From Bostrychus sinensis (taxonomy: Eukaryota > Chordata > Actinopteri > Gobiiformes > Eleotridae), in contig CM036242.1 in assembly GCA_020698575.1 (NCBI GenBank), positions 10,117,624 to 10,181,623 on the forward strand: a stretch of 64,000 nt of DNA, written 5' to 3'. Under the pieces are notes generated by a model. It did no database searches and was not told the DNA's origin. It saw nothing but the letters and a program-made list of their open reading frames with translations. Positions 26,101 to 36,864 of the stretch are shown here, in pieces. The translations under genes and the position numbers were made by a program. Position 1 is the stretch's first letter, and every line of letters begins with the position of its first letter.

Positions 26101-29100
26101 TGTGGCAGCAGACACGTTTGTCAAATGTGTCTTGGACTCCTGCCTACTATGGCTTTAACGCCACTTGTTGCAATGTCTCAAAGCAGTTATCAGTCGTTGA
26201 TTGTAGACAGATGACGTGGTTTCGTTGACGAGCTTAGGGCTGGAATGATGACTGACACACTACTGAACCGTGTCGAAATATGACTCCAGAAGTATCGAGT
26301 ACATAGAATACAGTGTGTACTAGTGTTGTTGGGAAAGGGGAGATCTAGTAACACTACAGTCTTATCTTATCTTCAGTGGCAAATCCTAAAGGTGGAAAGT
26401 AATTACATAGTTTTAAGGAATTTACTACTTTGTTAAGACAAACATGCTTTTATTTGTGAAAATTTGGAGGAGAAAATGACACTGAAAGGAGCAGCAGTAA
26501 TAGGTGCACTACCATCAACAGCAGTAGTATTACCAGAGCAGAGCCTTTTACAAACAGCACCTCCCGACCATTTCACCTGATCATATCCTGACCTGTGCGT
26601 TCACAAACGTGCATGACGCCAGTAGGATGTCAGTAGGATTTTAATTCACAAACAAGCGGGATAATGCTTAATAAGCTGTTAGCTGCACAAAGCTAGCAGA
26701 GAAATGAGCTGAGTCCTTCTCATTGAAGGCGGTTTAAAGCTACTGTAAGCAACATGCACTCTACTGGTTTGAAAACAGTACTGCAGTCTAAATCAAAACA
26801 ATGGTCTGTGGGTTGCCAGTCTTTCCGCTTTTCTGATTGGACGGTCAGCAATGCAGTTTAGAACCAAAACAAAAAACATAAACAAAAACAACTTGAGCTT
26901 ATGTTCAATATTTTTTATTGTGAAAAAAATCAGCTGTACCATTGTTGTCAGTAAAACTAATATTTGATTTAAACATGTTTATCTCATATCTTGGGACACA
27001 TGGGGGTAATCTTTATGAGATATAAAAAATGTATAATACTTATAGCACCTTAAAGCTCTGAAATAATCACCACGTATATTTGAACAAAAACAAAACTTCA
27101 CTACAAAAAAAGTTGAGAGACGCAGGTGTACATGTCTCAGGGGTGCCCAGGTGTGAAAGGACGCTCCAGACATGATACAAGTTTCTCCTTAGTAGCATGT
27201 CCAGATGAGAAAAGTGTGTGGGGAGTTGTGTTCAAACAACCTCCTACAGAATTCAGAAGAGGTCTGGGTGACAGAGCACTGAGTGTGAAGTGCTTAGCAA
27301 CAGCAGCTAACAGAATAGGAAGAAGGAACAAAAGTGTTAATATGGTACTTAGTACTTTAGTAGTACAAGGAACAGTAGTAGTTCTAATAAGGATGTGACA
27401 AGATTTTGCAAGATCAAAATGTTACAAGATTCTCATGAAGGTAAAAATCAGTCTTGTTATCTCAGGATCAGGTTCTGTTTACACTGTTTACAGGGGAGAA
27501 GCGAGACAATGGAGTTTCCTCTGCTACTTATATAATAGAAATAAATACCATTCATTACAAGTTGATTTTAAAAATGCAACTAGTTTTGCATTTTATGATT
27601 TTCAGGTGAATAAATTACATTTTAACTTTGTGTAAATACACATTTCATTAGTGGAAAAATCTCATCTCGTGGGATTTATGTCTTGTCATTGATTTTTTTT
27701 TAAATTAAAAACTTAAATTGACTTACATTCAGTTTCCTTTATTTTTGCTCAGTTTTTATTTATTTTGACTCCTTTTACTAGAGTAATATTATTTTGGAGT
27801 GACAGTACTTATGCTTGAGTATATATGTGAAGCTCTTCAACCACTACTTGGTAATAAATTTGACATAGGCTTGACTTTGACTTTATGCATCTTCCTTACT
27901 TACTGAGTATTTTTTCTTAGCTAAATCACCTGTTACCTGGGATTTAATGAGTATAACTGGTCCTGCAGGTACTTCCTGTGGAAACTGGTGACAGTGGTGC
28001 TCATGCACTCAGCCTGGCAGGACTCGTACACGTGGCCTCTGGTCATCTACCTGCTCTCCGTCTGTATGTACCCCCTGGCCTCCAGCTGCGCTCACACCTT
28101 CAGCTCCATGTCTGCTCGGGCTCGCCACATCTGCTTCTTCTTTGACTACGGAGCACTCAGCTTCTACAGCCTGGGTACAAACAATACAAGGCTTATGTGT
28201 ACATTATATTGTTTACCCATAATGCACCTAGCCAAAATGTATAACTTTACCTGTTTTATGTATCCGCCATGCTTTCTTTAGAGCATGCCTGCATTGGCGA
28301 TAACTACTGTACAGAACAACTGACAGCTAACAGTAGCTGCGTTTCCATTGACCATCAAATTGCGCAAATTGGATTTGCGAATATAAATTTGCCTAATGGA
28401 AACACAACAATTTCAAAAAAAACTCGCATTTATAGAAAAAAAGTTTTTGCGCCTGGATGAGGTGGTTTTTCAGGCGTATCGAAATTGACATATTTCACAA
28501 AACTGCAATGGAAACACTTTTGTCAAATTAAACGAGTCACGTGACCAACAACCGGATACTGGCTGCCTTGGGCATTGCGCAGCGGGCGCCACAAGAGGTC
28601 CCACAGCATCGCACAGCTCAGCAAAAGTTGAGCGTGTCATTCGGAAATGTTGAATCCACAGCTCTTCTGTAAAATCGCCTACTACAATTTCCCAAAAACG
28701 CTTCATACGTAGCCGCTCCCATGTATAAGGGGCTGTCGCTCCATGGCCTGAATAAGACGCCGACGTCTCCTTTGACGGCTGATGATGAGCGCGAGTGCCG
28801 TGGCTGAAATATGCATATATCTGCTGTAAATCAAAGTAATGTTTACATCCGTCAGCCATGGTTTTTGAATGACTTATCGCGAGATTAGGTTTGTTTTTAT
28901 TCGCTTATGATTCAATGGAAACAGTGTAATTGCGAAATTGTGTTTTTTCGACATTTCTAGAATATCGATAAAATTTTGCGCATGTGTGTAATGGAAACGC
29001 AGCTAGTGTCTGTTGTAGGATGGAACAGACTTCAGCACATAGCATCCTCTAAAGCAGTGTTTCCCAACCAGGGGTGCAGGGACTTTGCAGGGGGTGCTTT

Positions 29101-32100
29101 GAATTAGTTTTTATTTTGAACATCAAAACAAAATATCTGCAATCTTTTCATATTGAAAAATTTAAACCTATAAGAGCTAAAGTGTCTCATTGATGAAAAG
29201 GACCCGAAACTTCTACAAAATATTATTAAAATACATTTTGTTACATCATTTTTAAAGTTAAGAGCTGGTGTTTTTTCTTTTGAGTAGTAAATATATTATG
29301 AGTTTAGGTTTATTTTTTATTTTTCAACTTTATTTGGAACATAGAATAATAGTGAAATTAGTAAATGTAATAGAATTTTATTGGTAATATTTCATTTTTA
29401 AAGGCAGTCATATAGTTATTCTTTTTTTTTTAATCTTGAATTTTAAAAATGCTGAAGAATTTGTATCTCCAACAAAAGTAAACAGACCACTTTCTGAATA
29501 ATCATCAAGTCTAAGTGAGGGGTACTCACAGAGGTACAAGACAAAAAGCTCAGTGGGTACACAGGACAAAGAAGGTTGTGAACCACTGCTCTAAAGGTCT
29601 AAAGGATAAACTTTTCATTAATTCACCTTTTTCTGCTTATTTCCGTTAAGGGTGGCAGGTACTGGTGCCTGTCTCGGTAACTGTAGGCCACAACATTCAA
29701 GTCAGCATTTCACCATTTCACCAGCACATGCCTGTCTGTGGAGCTGGAGGACATGAACACCACCCAGACTGTAATCAATAAATATAATAATAACTAATAA
29801 ATTATATTTCTGTGTTGTAGGTTCTGCAATCACTTACTCATTCTACGTGTTTCCGGACAAGTGGACTAACAGCACCTTCCACCAGTATTTCATCCCCATC
29901 GCTGTGGTCAACACCATCATCTGCACCGGCCTGGCCTGCTACTCCAGGTATCATCACAAAACTCACTTTACAGAGCCTAACTGATGTTGTTGCTCTATTT
30001 AATTGTCTTGAATAGACATTTCACAGTTGATCAACCTCAAATATGTCCAGTTTTAGAACAATTACCAAGAATTTCTATGTGATCACAGGTTTCTGTAACA
30101 TTCACAGATGTAAAATGCTTTTAGATGTTTCTAAATGAATACACTGGTGTTTTATATGAGGAATGCAGAAATATAATGCAAAGTCAAAGGCCACCTGTTT
30201 ATACGTATGTTAATCGCCAGACCACTGTATGGTCTCAAACATGGGCAGCTCAGAAAATAGTTGAGACTATGAAGTTAATATGTGACTGCCCAGGCAAATG
30301 TGTATAATGTACATTTTAAACGTAACCCAGTGTCCTCATGTTCTGGTTTGACCTAGAACCTAACACTTTTCTTCACTTATGTCTTTCCTACTAAGGCTTG
30401 GCCTACCATTTCTCCAATATAATCATGACATCGTAAAGAGGTAAACACCAAGCTTTTGCTACAGTTTCTTTGGTTTTGTGATTTGTTTCATAAATGGGGC
30501 GCAGTATGGAGTCTGTGTGGTACCAGGGGTTCTCTCTGGGTCTGGTTTTGTTTTATAGGTGAATCTGTGAATGAATTAATATATATTTTTTTTTATTTAT
30601 ATGGGAAGTGTGTATTAATGAACAGCAACTAGTGCTGTAAATACACCGGATTATAGCTCAGAGCTAATTTCCATCTGTAGTCCCTGTCACTCACTCACTC
30701 ACATTCAGACGAACACAGACATACAACTGTTCACACACACATTTATTCACTAGGGTCAATTTAGAGTCACCAATTCACCTGACACATGCATGTCTTTGGA
30801 TGGTGGGAGGAAGCTGGAGAACCCGGAGAGAACCCACGGTAACACTGGGGAGGACATGCAGACTCCACCCAGAGAGTTCGTGTGATGGTGTGTATTGGTC
30901 CGCCCGGGGCTCGAACCCACGACCTCCTTGATGGGAGGCTAGAACGCTAACCGCTCTGCCACCGTGCACCCCAATATGAGCATGCATGGATGTCTGTCAG
31001 TGTATGTCTCCGCCGTTGTCCAAAGTCACACACCTTGGGTCCAAAGTACAGAAGCTGGGATAAGTTCCAGTCCCCTGCGACCCAAATGAAAATAAGCAGA
31101 AGAAAATAACATCTAGGGATGCACCGATACCACACTTTTTCAAACCAATACGAGTAGCCTACTTCCATTTGAGTAGTTGCCAATACTGAGTATTATATGA
31201 CTAGTATTAAAGGCAGTACCTTCATACAGGTATACATATACAATATTTAATTCATCCCATACTGAGTCGTCCTCATTGCCTTCTATCCCTGCTGCTCTTT
31301 GCTAAACTATGCTATATCTAATTTGAAAGCTTAGATTCTCCACAATTCAGTCACTAAATTCATTATAAAGTAGAGTGACCATATGTCCCTATTTAACCGG
31401 GACAGTCCCAGTTTTAGGCTCCTTGTCCCATGTCCCAAGACAGATCTGTAAAAACTTATATGTCCCAGTTTTCAACAAACCGTGTCCCAGTTGTCCCCAT
31501 TTTAACCAATAGAAAAGCACTGGAAACTAAAACACATTCGTCTAAAGATGTTTGTCACAAAAATTACCATTATCAATTTAAATTAAATTATTATTTTTCT
31601 TTATTAATATATTTCCATTAAAATTCAAAACTTAAGCCCAAGTGTCATGTACTTTGATGACAGGACAGAAAATTGTATGAACTCCGGAGGCTTTTTTATC
31701 ACTTGATGAGTTCAAATGCACCGTGATTAGTCAAAAAAATATGTGTCCAAGTTTTTTGGTCTAAAAATCTGGTCACCCTATTATAAAGACCAAAGACATA
31801 AATACATAGACGCCTCGTTGGTTGCTTTGGTCCGTTACCATGACACGGCAGGATTGGGCGCCAACAACCGCCCGGGCCAATATGGCTTCTAATGACATAA
31901 ACCAACGCAGGTTAATGGTGAGAATCTGAGCCTGCAGTTTCCATGTCAACAGTGTTTGGACCATTCATTTTTACTTACGACGCCAACTTGTTAAAATAGG
32001 ATTTTTGGTGATTTATTGATTGATTAAATCTTGGTATAAACTATGGTCTAAAACTATTGCGTTGCACCACATTTCTGTAACTCCTGTCCAGCAGAGCATA

Positions 32101-35100
32101 CATTCAGATGCTAATATATAATATGCTAATTGCTATATGAAATAAAACTTCTAAAATTGGATACACTCAGTAATGATTCTTACCCAGGCTCTGACATTAC
32201 ACACATGTGGTCCAATGGTCTCAGCTGGGAGGTGTATGTCATCTGAGGCCGGTGCACAGTGGCATTGGTTGCTGGTATTGGCCCAATATTATGAATACAC
32301 GTACATGCAGATACTTGTATAGGTGCAACCCTAATTAAATCCATTTATTATTTATGCACTGATAAACATGACACTTCATCCCAGAGATATTTTGGGAGTG
32401 TTACACTGGATTTCATAAGAGTAACTCATGGGTGTTGCCGGTCCATCCCTATGTGACTATGTAACTGTGAGTGTTGCCTCAACTGAGAGTGCTACAACAT
32501 GTTCTTCTTACAACACAGCTTTTCAAAACAACTGGAGTAGCATGGTTCTACCTGGCGTATAATTTAGCAACTGATGTTAAGTGCACATGTGTGGTAACCT
32601 GACTGGTCAGATGGTCTTTTACACTGCTCTTTTCTGGATGGTAACAAGAACCAAAACTGTCAAATCAATTCAATTCAGATTTATTTGTATAGCCCAGTAT
32701 CACAACAAAAGTCACATCAAAGGGCTTCACAAACAGTTGATCAAACACAAACACACAATCAGACTTAACACACAATCAGCACAAACAATAACTACACTAA
32801 ACTAAACAGACCCAAACTAATCAATATATAAATTGATAAATAAATGCTGTCATTGATAAAAAATGATTTAAACATGACAACAATTTTTTTTATGAAGATG
32901 TAAGTTTTGGTTAAAAATAAGGGCCTATTTTTCTCTTTCTGTATTTATTTCTACATTTGCTTTAATTTGTTTTTGCTTTATTTATTTATTTTTTCCTCTT
33001 TTATTTATTCCCACATTTATTTATTTATTGATTTCTGTCACCGAAATGCAAATGAAAGGGGCGTGTCATTGGTTGATCTGGGCGAGCGATCAATGCATGG
33101 ACTTATCGGCAGATTGCTTTGCTTGCTTACCTTCATTTGCATTTCGGTGACAGAAATCAAGAAATAAATACATGTGGGAGTAAATAAAAGAGGAAAGAAA
33201 TATATAATTAAACAAAGCACAAATTAATAAATGTAGAAATAAATACAGAAAGGAACATTTTAGAGATCTTTATTTATTTATTTTAACCAAAATGAACATC
33301 AACATTTAAAAATCTATTTTTATTTCAGCATTTGTTGTCCTGTTTAAATAATGATTTGTCAATGAGAGCATTTATTTATTAACTTATTTATTGACTGATT
33401 TGGTTCTGTTGGTGTATGTTGTTGACAATGGTTGCTTCTTTGTTAGCCCAAAACTTGCTTAGCTGCCAGTGCTGCCACACCACTGGTCCAACCCAGCTGC
33501 ATGGTCTTTTGTCTTCAAATACATGCTATAGTGTTGAAAAATGCATTATTCTCTTAATATTTTATAATTACACTGTTTTATCATTCCATATGGACATTTT
33601 ATCCTCCTTGTAAAATGACTTGTGCATTCAATTCTAGAATATATTTTTATAAACTAAACTATTATGTCACAATGACAAGAAGATTTTCCTAATACTATCT
33701 TTCTTTGATTTCAGATTTCCGGAGAGCCAGAGTCCAAAGTTCAGCAAGGGTTTGCGTGTGCTGGCGTTTGCGTATCCGTACCTGTTTGACAACATTCCTC
33801 TGTTCTACAGGGTAGGGCCCGGTCGATGCTTCCAGAAAAGCTGCACATCCATAATTGGATCAAGAAATGTCTTACACAAGCCTTAGACAGAAACACGTTT
33901 GTGCCAGTATTAACAAGTACATACACAGCTGAGACAGTCAAACTGTCTATGTGAACTATAGCGGTCATAAACTGTAAGGTTTATACACTTTTCCTCCAAT
34001 AATCTTCCATGACCCTACCATTACTTTCCCATAACCTTAAAAAAAACAAAATGTCATTATTTGAATTGTAATAATAACTTTTTTATTACAGAAGATATTA
34101 GCAATAATGCAATAATTATTTGCATTTGCTGTTAATGTAACAAACTGAAACTAATCCATGGACTATCCTTCATACATGTGACTGGCCTAATCTTATTAAC
34201 ACTAAAAATAATTGTAAGTAGTCTCAACTTAAGCAAAGTTACTGAATACTGTAAATAAGAACCTTTTCCAAGATCCTAGACAAATTTAAAACATATTTTT
34301 TCATGACTTGACTTGACTCCAAGTTAATCATAACTGTATGAACCCTGCAAAGCAATAACTTTAATGATGACAGTGGTTTGTTTTATATAATCTTAAACAT
34401 TATCAGAAATACTTGTAAATGGACAGTGTTCACTGTCTGACCTGTGCTGCTGTGTTTCCAGGTGTTTTTGTGCACAGGAGAAGGCTGCACCAACAACGAC
34501 ACCAATGTCCTCCATGTTTACCACATCGCCTTGGCCTTCCTCACTGGGTTCCTGTTTGCCACTCATTTACCTGAGCGCCTGGCCCCCGGCAGTTTTGACT
34601 ACATCGGTGAGTCTGAAAATAAACCATCATTTAGATGATCATGTGTGTGCATGAGACTGCATGCATACACATACACAGCATAAGCAGCTATTACACCACG
34701 GGGCTGTGCGGACACAGCTACACCAAGGCCCAGGAGGGGCCCATTGTCACTGCAGTGCAAATGCTGCCCTAGACATGTTTTAAAATGACTTATTTTTTTA
34801 CTAATGTTTATTTTTTTCTCAATGAAAAATGAACTAATTATACATGTATTATTAACATCATAACAAATAGGCTATTGGTACTGCCTTGCTCACAAGTAGC
34901 AACTGCAATGCTGTTTTATTTTTCTATACTATTATTTCCTAATTTGTGACAGATTTTTAAATTTTTTATTGTATATTACGCTGCCTAATGTAGCGTATTT
35001 GTTAGGGCTGTGCAATTAATCAAATTTCAATTTCAATTATTACATCCAACGATTACAAAAAATATACAGTCAAGAAAAAACAATTAATTGCACTAACTTT

Positions 35101-36864
35101 GAAGTGTGTTCTGAATGGCCACGCTCGCTCTGCCCCTCCCCTCTCATAGCTTGCTCTCTGATAGCTATAAGCCTCATGTGGAGAGTTGTTACAGAAACAT
35201 GGCAGAAAGAGAACAGGACAAACACTTGGTTAGAAGAAAAGTTGAGACAAATTCTGATGTTTGGGACCACTTTGGGTTTGAAGACATTGAGAAAACAACC
35301 AAACAGTTTGTGACGAGATTATCACAGACTTGGTTTATTTTATATTTTGCACTTTTTTATTGCACAAAGAATATTGTAATAATAAATAAAAATAGAATAT
35401 TGTTTGTAAAAAAAAAAAAAAAAAACTTTTTAATTTTATGAATAATTGTTGAATAATCATGATTTCAATTATGACTAAATTAATCAAGATTTTTATTTTT
35501 CCCAATGACTGAGCAGCCCTACTATGTGTGTTGGTTTCCAGATTCCAAAGACATGAATGTGTAGGTGAATTGGTGAATCTAAATTGCTCTGAGTAAATGA
35601 ATGTGAGAATGAATGTTTGTCTGTGTGTGCCTCTATAAGAGTATCATTTTCGCTCTGGGGGAGGCAAACCTTTCTATCCAGCATCAGTCAAACTACTGCA
35701 TGTACGGCATTTTGTGCATAAAATACTGCAGGTGGACCTACTAAACCGAAGCCATAGTACCAGGCGCTTTTCCAGAACAAACTGACAGAGTGTGCATCAG
35801 TGCAACAAGCTAGGACTTTAGTTATTAACTGTTTATTACACTTATAACTAAAATAAATATTAATATTTAAACAGGCAGGCACTGTAAATGTAAAACTGCT
35901 TTCTTTGAAGCAAACTGGAACCACAGCCAAAATGTTCCAGTATGCAGTCTTTTTTTTATTTTTACCTTAAAACAGTCTAATAATCTAATTTGATAAAAGC
36001 GATCTACAAACTATAGCTATATAAAATTTCTGTGACCCCCATTTGGGTCCTGACCCATCATTTGAGAACCACTGGGGGTTATATTATGATTCTTTAAGTA
36101 TTTCTTGCAATTTCTTTGATTTTATTGCATTAAATTATTGCATTTATTTGTCAAACAATGTAGTGCCATACTTCAGACACCAGGGGAGGCAGTAACACCC
36201 CTGCCACCGCCCAAACCCCTGCCAGTGGTGTTAGTCCTACTAACACTTGCCATTGTTCAGGGTCTATGCTTTTTTAAGCCCAAAGTAACTGAGAACAGAG
36301 TAGCAAGACACATTTTACAAAAAAACTTCCCAATTTAATAGAACTTTTGAACTGATCACTCAAGATTCTTTGTGTTTTCTTTATAAAAATTGATGCTTCA
36401 GCTTGCTACCAAACTATTGCCACAATAGAAAATAATTATTAACCTGTAGTAGGCCCAGTGTTTTCTTTAACACATCACCATTCTGTGTTAAACATTGAGC
36501 AATAAACCACAACCTGCATTCATTTGTGTATCCTTTTAAAATCACTGCCTGTGTCAATCATTTGCTTTTACTCACTCACTGTGTTATGTCTGAACTGAAG
36601 TGTGATTGAATGGCTCCCCCTGCAGGCCACAGCCACCAGCTCTTCCACGTGTGCGCCATCCTGGGCACTCACTCCCAGATGCAGGCCATAGAGCAGGACA
36701 TGATGATACGGAAATCCTGGCTTCTGGAAAACTCCATGCCCTTCACCTTCGGCGGTTCAATCGGAGCGGCGCTGCTTTGCTTGGTGACAAATTTAACGAC
36801 GATCTTCCTCTTCAGTCTACCTCTCCTTCTGTCCTCAAGGTCGGAAGAAAGAAAAGCAAAGTAA
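14161..36864 (+). CDS. paqr5: paqr5, membrane progestin receptor gamma (progestin and adipoQ receptor 5)
   Basis: Seven coding exons: 14161-14211, 18210-18337, 27969-28174, 29821-29947, 33715-33811, 34462-34606 and 36626-36864. All have GT/AG introns with matching phases and sum to 330 codons plus TAA, the length of human PAQR5. The product is a seven-membrane plasma-membrane steroid receptor of the PAQR family. Visible landmarks are MLSLIKPP at the start, GYRHPRSSAT (27-36), NETLNIWTH (47-55), SSCAHTFSS (98-106), FFDYGA (117-122), HLPERLAPG (238-246) and GHSHQLFH (252-259). By analogy with AdipoR, H102, D119, H255 and H259 would bind Zn. The C-terminus ends in a basic SRSEERKAK. It lies upstream of kif23 on the same strand, as I recall for human 15q23, which favours paqr5 over paqr6-8. 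Whether it is the a or b fish copy cannot be told. Introns hold many transposons, the largest being intron 2 (18338-27968). Confidence 0.93.
14731..15382 (+). mobile_element. TA-flanked non-autonomous DNA element, copy 1
   Basis: Terminal inverted repeats CCGTATTTTCC...aaggcgcacc and ...GGAAAATACGG are flanked by TA on both sides, suggesting a Tc1/mariner-type duplication. Inner arms repeat 'gcgccttata' motifs several times. A copy of nearly the same length in the opposite orientation lies at 52802-53452. Both carry the same ~80-codon open frame (14969-15214 here), including QKTERSNAVHVAL. The element sits in paqr5 intron 1. Confidence 0.75.
17392..17831. mobile_element. hAT-like MITE (TAGGGCTGCACAAT ends)
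   Basis: The left end TAGGGCTGCACAATAT and right end ATATTGTGCAGCACTA form inverted repeats. The interior has repeated 'gcgataacgata' motifs typical of a very common fish hAT-derived family. Flanks resemble an 8-bp duplication (gttcttct / gttctttt), though the left copy sits three bases away from the element. Confidence 0.65.
19125..19400. repeat. LINE/SINE-like tail with AT-rich (TATACA) tract
   Basis: A tandem 'aaggttc' triplet is followed by 'taattagccatttgtagagc', then an A/T/C-rich tract of acata-type repeats. Probably the 3' end of a reverse-oriented retroposon. The ORFs reading YIYIC across it are low complexity. Confidence 0.35.
19548..19829. mobile_element. hAT-like MITE remnant
   Basis: Left TAGGGCTGGATACC and right CAGCACTA are partial inverted repeats of the same general type as the neighbouring hAT-like elements. 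Interior 'atacctggttttcgatactg' repeats are characteristic. No target duplication is evident. Confidence 0.45.
19853..20118 (-). repeat. dispersed ~400-bp repeat, copy 3 (reverse)
   Basis: Shares 'cagcagggggcgacagacac', 'tctctgcaaagtcaaagt' and a closing 'aagcataatatggctccttt' with the copies at 8340, 10085 and 48885. It directly abuts the hAT-like remnant ending at 19829. Confidence 0.6.
21075..21418 (+). repeat. teleost retroposon-like repeat, longest copy
   Basis: Runs from 'cattcatcttcttccactta' through 'gtttagagtcaccaattcac', 'gacacatgcatgtcttggga' and 'ggaggacatgcagactccac' to 'ccttgctgggaggcgagagc'. This is the widespread fish element whose 3' part reads like a fixed phrase. Partial copies lie at 21766-21945, 24672-24835, 29625-29765, 30690-30970, 35520-35640 (reverse) and 56160-56280. 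It is non-coding here. Confidence 0.65.
22570..23318. mobile_element. Tc1/mariner-like non-autonomous element
   Basis: Ends CAGTCATATCTAAAAATTGT and (reverse complement of the right end) CAGTCATATGTAAAAGTTTG are inverted repeats flanked by TA. A second 'attgtgggcacccc' lies inside, the internal direct-repeat arrangement of fish Tc1 elements. The interior keeps a 5' transposon segment ('gcctccttttgcaaaaataa') but no transposase, so it is internally deleted. It is in paqr5 intron 2. Confidence 0.7.
23438..23451 (+). repeat. poly-G run of 14
   Basis: A homopolymer of 14 G followed by ttaatag, 70 bases upstream of the GC-rich island at 23505-23715. Length may be inexact in the assembly. Confidence 0.85.
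23505..23715 (+). other. GC-rich open island in paqr5 intron 2, possible exon of unknown origin
   Basis: In otherwise AT-rich intron, about 200 bases are GC-rich. They begin with an acceptor-like 'cccctgtcacctcctgtag'-type stretch and stay open in at least two forward frames and one reverse frame. One frame, in phase with paqr5 exon 2, reads STEVLLPEAVYFLSSDSFPG and ends GPTANEPY-stop at 23714. I do not recognise it. It could be an alternative last exon, a gene fragment or a CpG-rich regulatory patch. Confidence 0.25.
24131..24562 (+). mobile_element. hAT-type MITE with CTCTAGAG target duplication
   Basis: Starts CAGTAGTTCCCAAAGTGGGG and contains 'ggccccctgggggtccgc' and an ATT microsatellite tract. 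It ends in 'gggggccacgagctcc'. The octamer ctctagag flanks it on both sides (24123-24130, 24563-24570), fitting the hAT preference nTCTAGAn. Compared with the reverse-oriented relative at 62056-62704, the terminal ~20 bases of its right end are missing. Confidence 0.7.
24838..25480. mobile_element. possible DNA transposon remnant
   Basis: Starts 'agcctggttcacatggcaag', shows 'attgtcggaaga' near both ends, and encloses a GC-richer interior with short ORFs on both strands (MADDKEAIAIVSVKHRKKQ on +). The arrangement suggests a decayed element, possibly Harbinger-like, but no diagnostic transposase motif is visible. Confidence 0.3.
26700..26990. repeat. dispersed repeat containing 'ggtctgtgggttgccagtct'
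   Basis: Shares long matches with 62930-63930 ('gtctaaatcaaaacaatggt', 'tctgattgg', 'ttagaaccaaaacaa') and, more distantly, with 55510-55690 ('aactaatatttgatttaaac', 'gggacacatgggt'). At 62971 the family member is interrupted by a hAT insertion. Here the site is intact. Confidence 0.6.
28335..29004 (-). mobile_element. PIF/Harbinger-type element, internally deleted
   Basis: Ends AGCTGCGTTTCCATT and AATGGAAACGCAGCT are inverted repeats. On the - strand an open frame starts 145 bases inside one end and encodes the beginning of a Harbinger-like transposase (see 28470-28859). The remainder of the transposase is absent. Located in paqr5 intron 3. Confidence 0.65.
28470..28859 (-). pseudogene. truncated PIF/Harbinger transposase N-terminus
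   Basis: A 129-codon frame contains FWEIVVGDFTEELWIQHFRM followed by TRSTFAELCDAVGPLV. This is the typical 'W...FRM...F..L...L.P' region just before the catalytic DDE domain of Harbinger (HARBI1/ALP1-like) nucleases. No DDE region follows before the element ends, so it cannot be a functional transposase. Assignment rests on motif resemblance only. Confidence 0.55.
29055..29588. mobile_element. hAT-type MITE with CTCTAAAG target duplication
   Basis: Ends CAGTGTTTCCCAACC and GGTTGTGAACCACTG are inverted repeats flanked by ctctaaag at 29047-29054 and 29589-29596. Near the right end it has 'gaggggtactcaca', shared with the element at 38622-39056, so the two are the same subfamily. Confidence 0.75.
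30690..30970 (+). repeat. teleost retroposon-like repeat, second long copy
   Basis: Follows the 21075 copy almost phrase for phrase: 'tttagagtcaccaattcacc', 'catgcatgtctttggatggt', 'gaggacatgcagactccacc' and 'cgctaaccgctctgccacc'. It is followed (31000-31085) by a reverse-oriented fragment of the same family's 5' part ('tcccctgcgacccaaatg'). Confidence 0.65.
31114..32333. mobile_element. hAT-like element carrying a nested hAT insertion
   Basis: Ends TAGGGATGCACCGATA and TATAGGTGCAACCCTA are imperfect inverted repeats. Flanking octamers (ataacatc / attaaatc) match at 6 of 8 positions. Position 31371-31780 is a second, independent insertion, so the original element was about 800 bp. Confidence 0.6.
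31371..31780. mobile_element. nested MITE with perfect TTATAAAG duplication
   Basis: Ends TAGAGTGACCATATGTCC and GGTCACCCTA, a known type of fish repeat ('gtgaccatatgtcc', 'gacagtcccag'), are directly flanked by ttataaag at 31363-31370 and 31781-31788. The 8-bp duplication indicates hAT-type integration into the older element. Confidence 0.75.
32660..32811 (-). repeat. LINE 3'-end fragment
   Basis: 'caattcagatttatttgtat' and 'catcaaagggcttcacaaac' are, in reverse complement, the end of a fish LINE 3' UTR (compare 42975-43030, 'tttatttatagagcac'). It is cut off by the palindrome starting near 32812. Confidence 0.5.
32812..33402. repeat. long palindrome (foldback-like element) with ~250-bp arms
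   Basis: From the centre outwards, 'gatttctgtcaccgaaatgc' (left) is answered by 'gcatttcggtgacagaaatc' (right). Matching continues through 'tcttttatttattcccaca', 'ttctgtatttatttctacat' and 'ttttggttaaaa' to about 32812 and 33402. The ~60-bp loop contains 'gatctgggcgagcgatcaat'. Read as RNA it would form a long hairpin. It could be a long-TIR MITE. Located in paqr5 intron 4. Confidence 0.7.
35003..35521 (+). mobile_element. hAT element remnant with transposase start
   Basis: Ends TAGGGCTGTGCAATTAAT and CAGCCCTA. Flanking octamers gtatttgt / ctatgtgt match at 6 of 8 positions. Inside, an open frame includes the stretch RRKVETNSDVWDHFGFE, which resembles the BED-finger start of hAT transposases (S-x-V-W-x-x-F-G-F). 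The rest of the transposase is missing and a 20-base A run follows. Located in paqr5 intron 6. Confidence 0.6.
36030..36078. repeat. end fragment of a hAT-type repeat
   Basis: 'gggtcctgacccatcatttg' followed by 'agaaccactggg' is the right terminus of the CAGTGGTTC-type hAT family. The left part is not visible. Confidence 0.4.

Noticed and set aside
28470..28859. 129-codon ORF as a host gene inside paqr5
   Set aside because: It lies inside inverted repeats and resembles a Harbinger transposase start.
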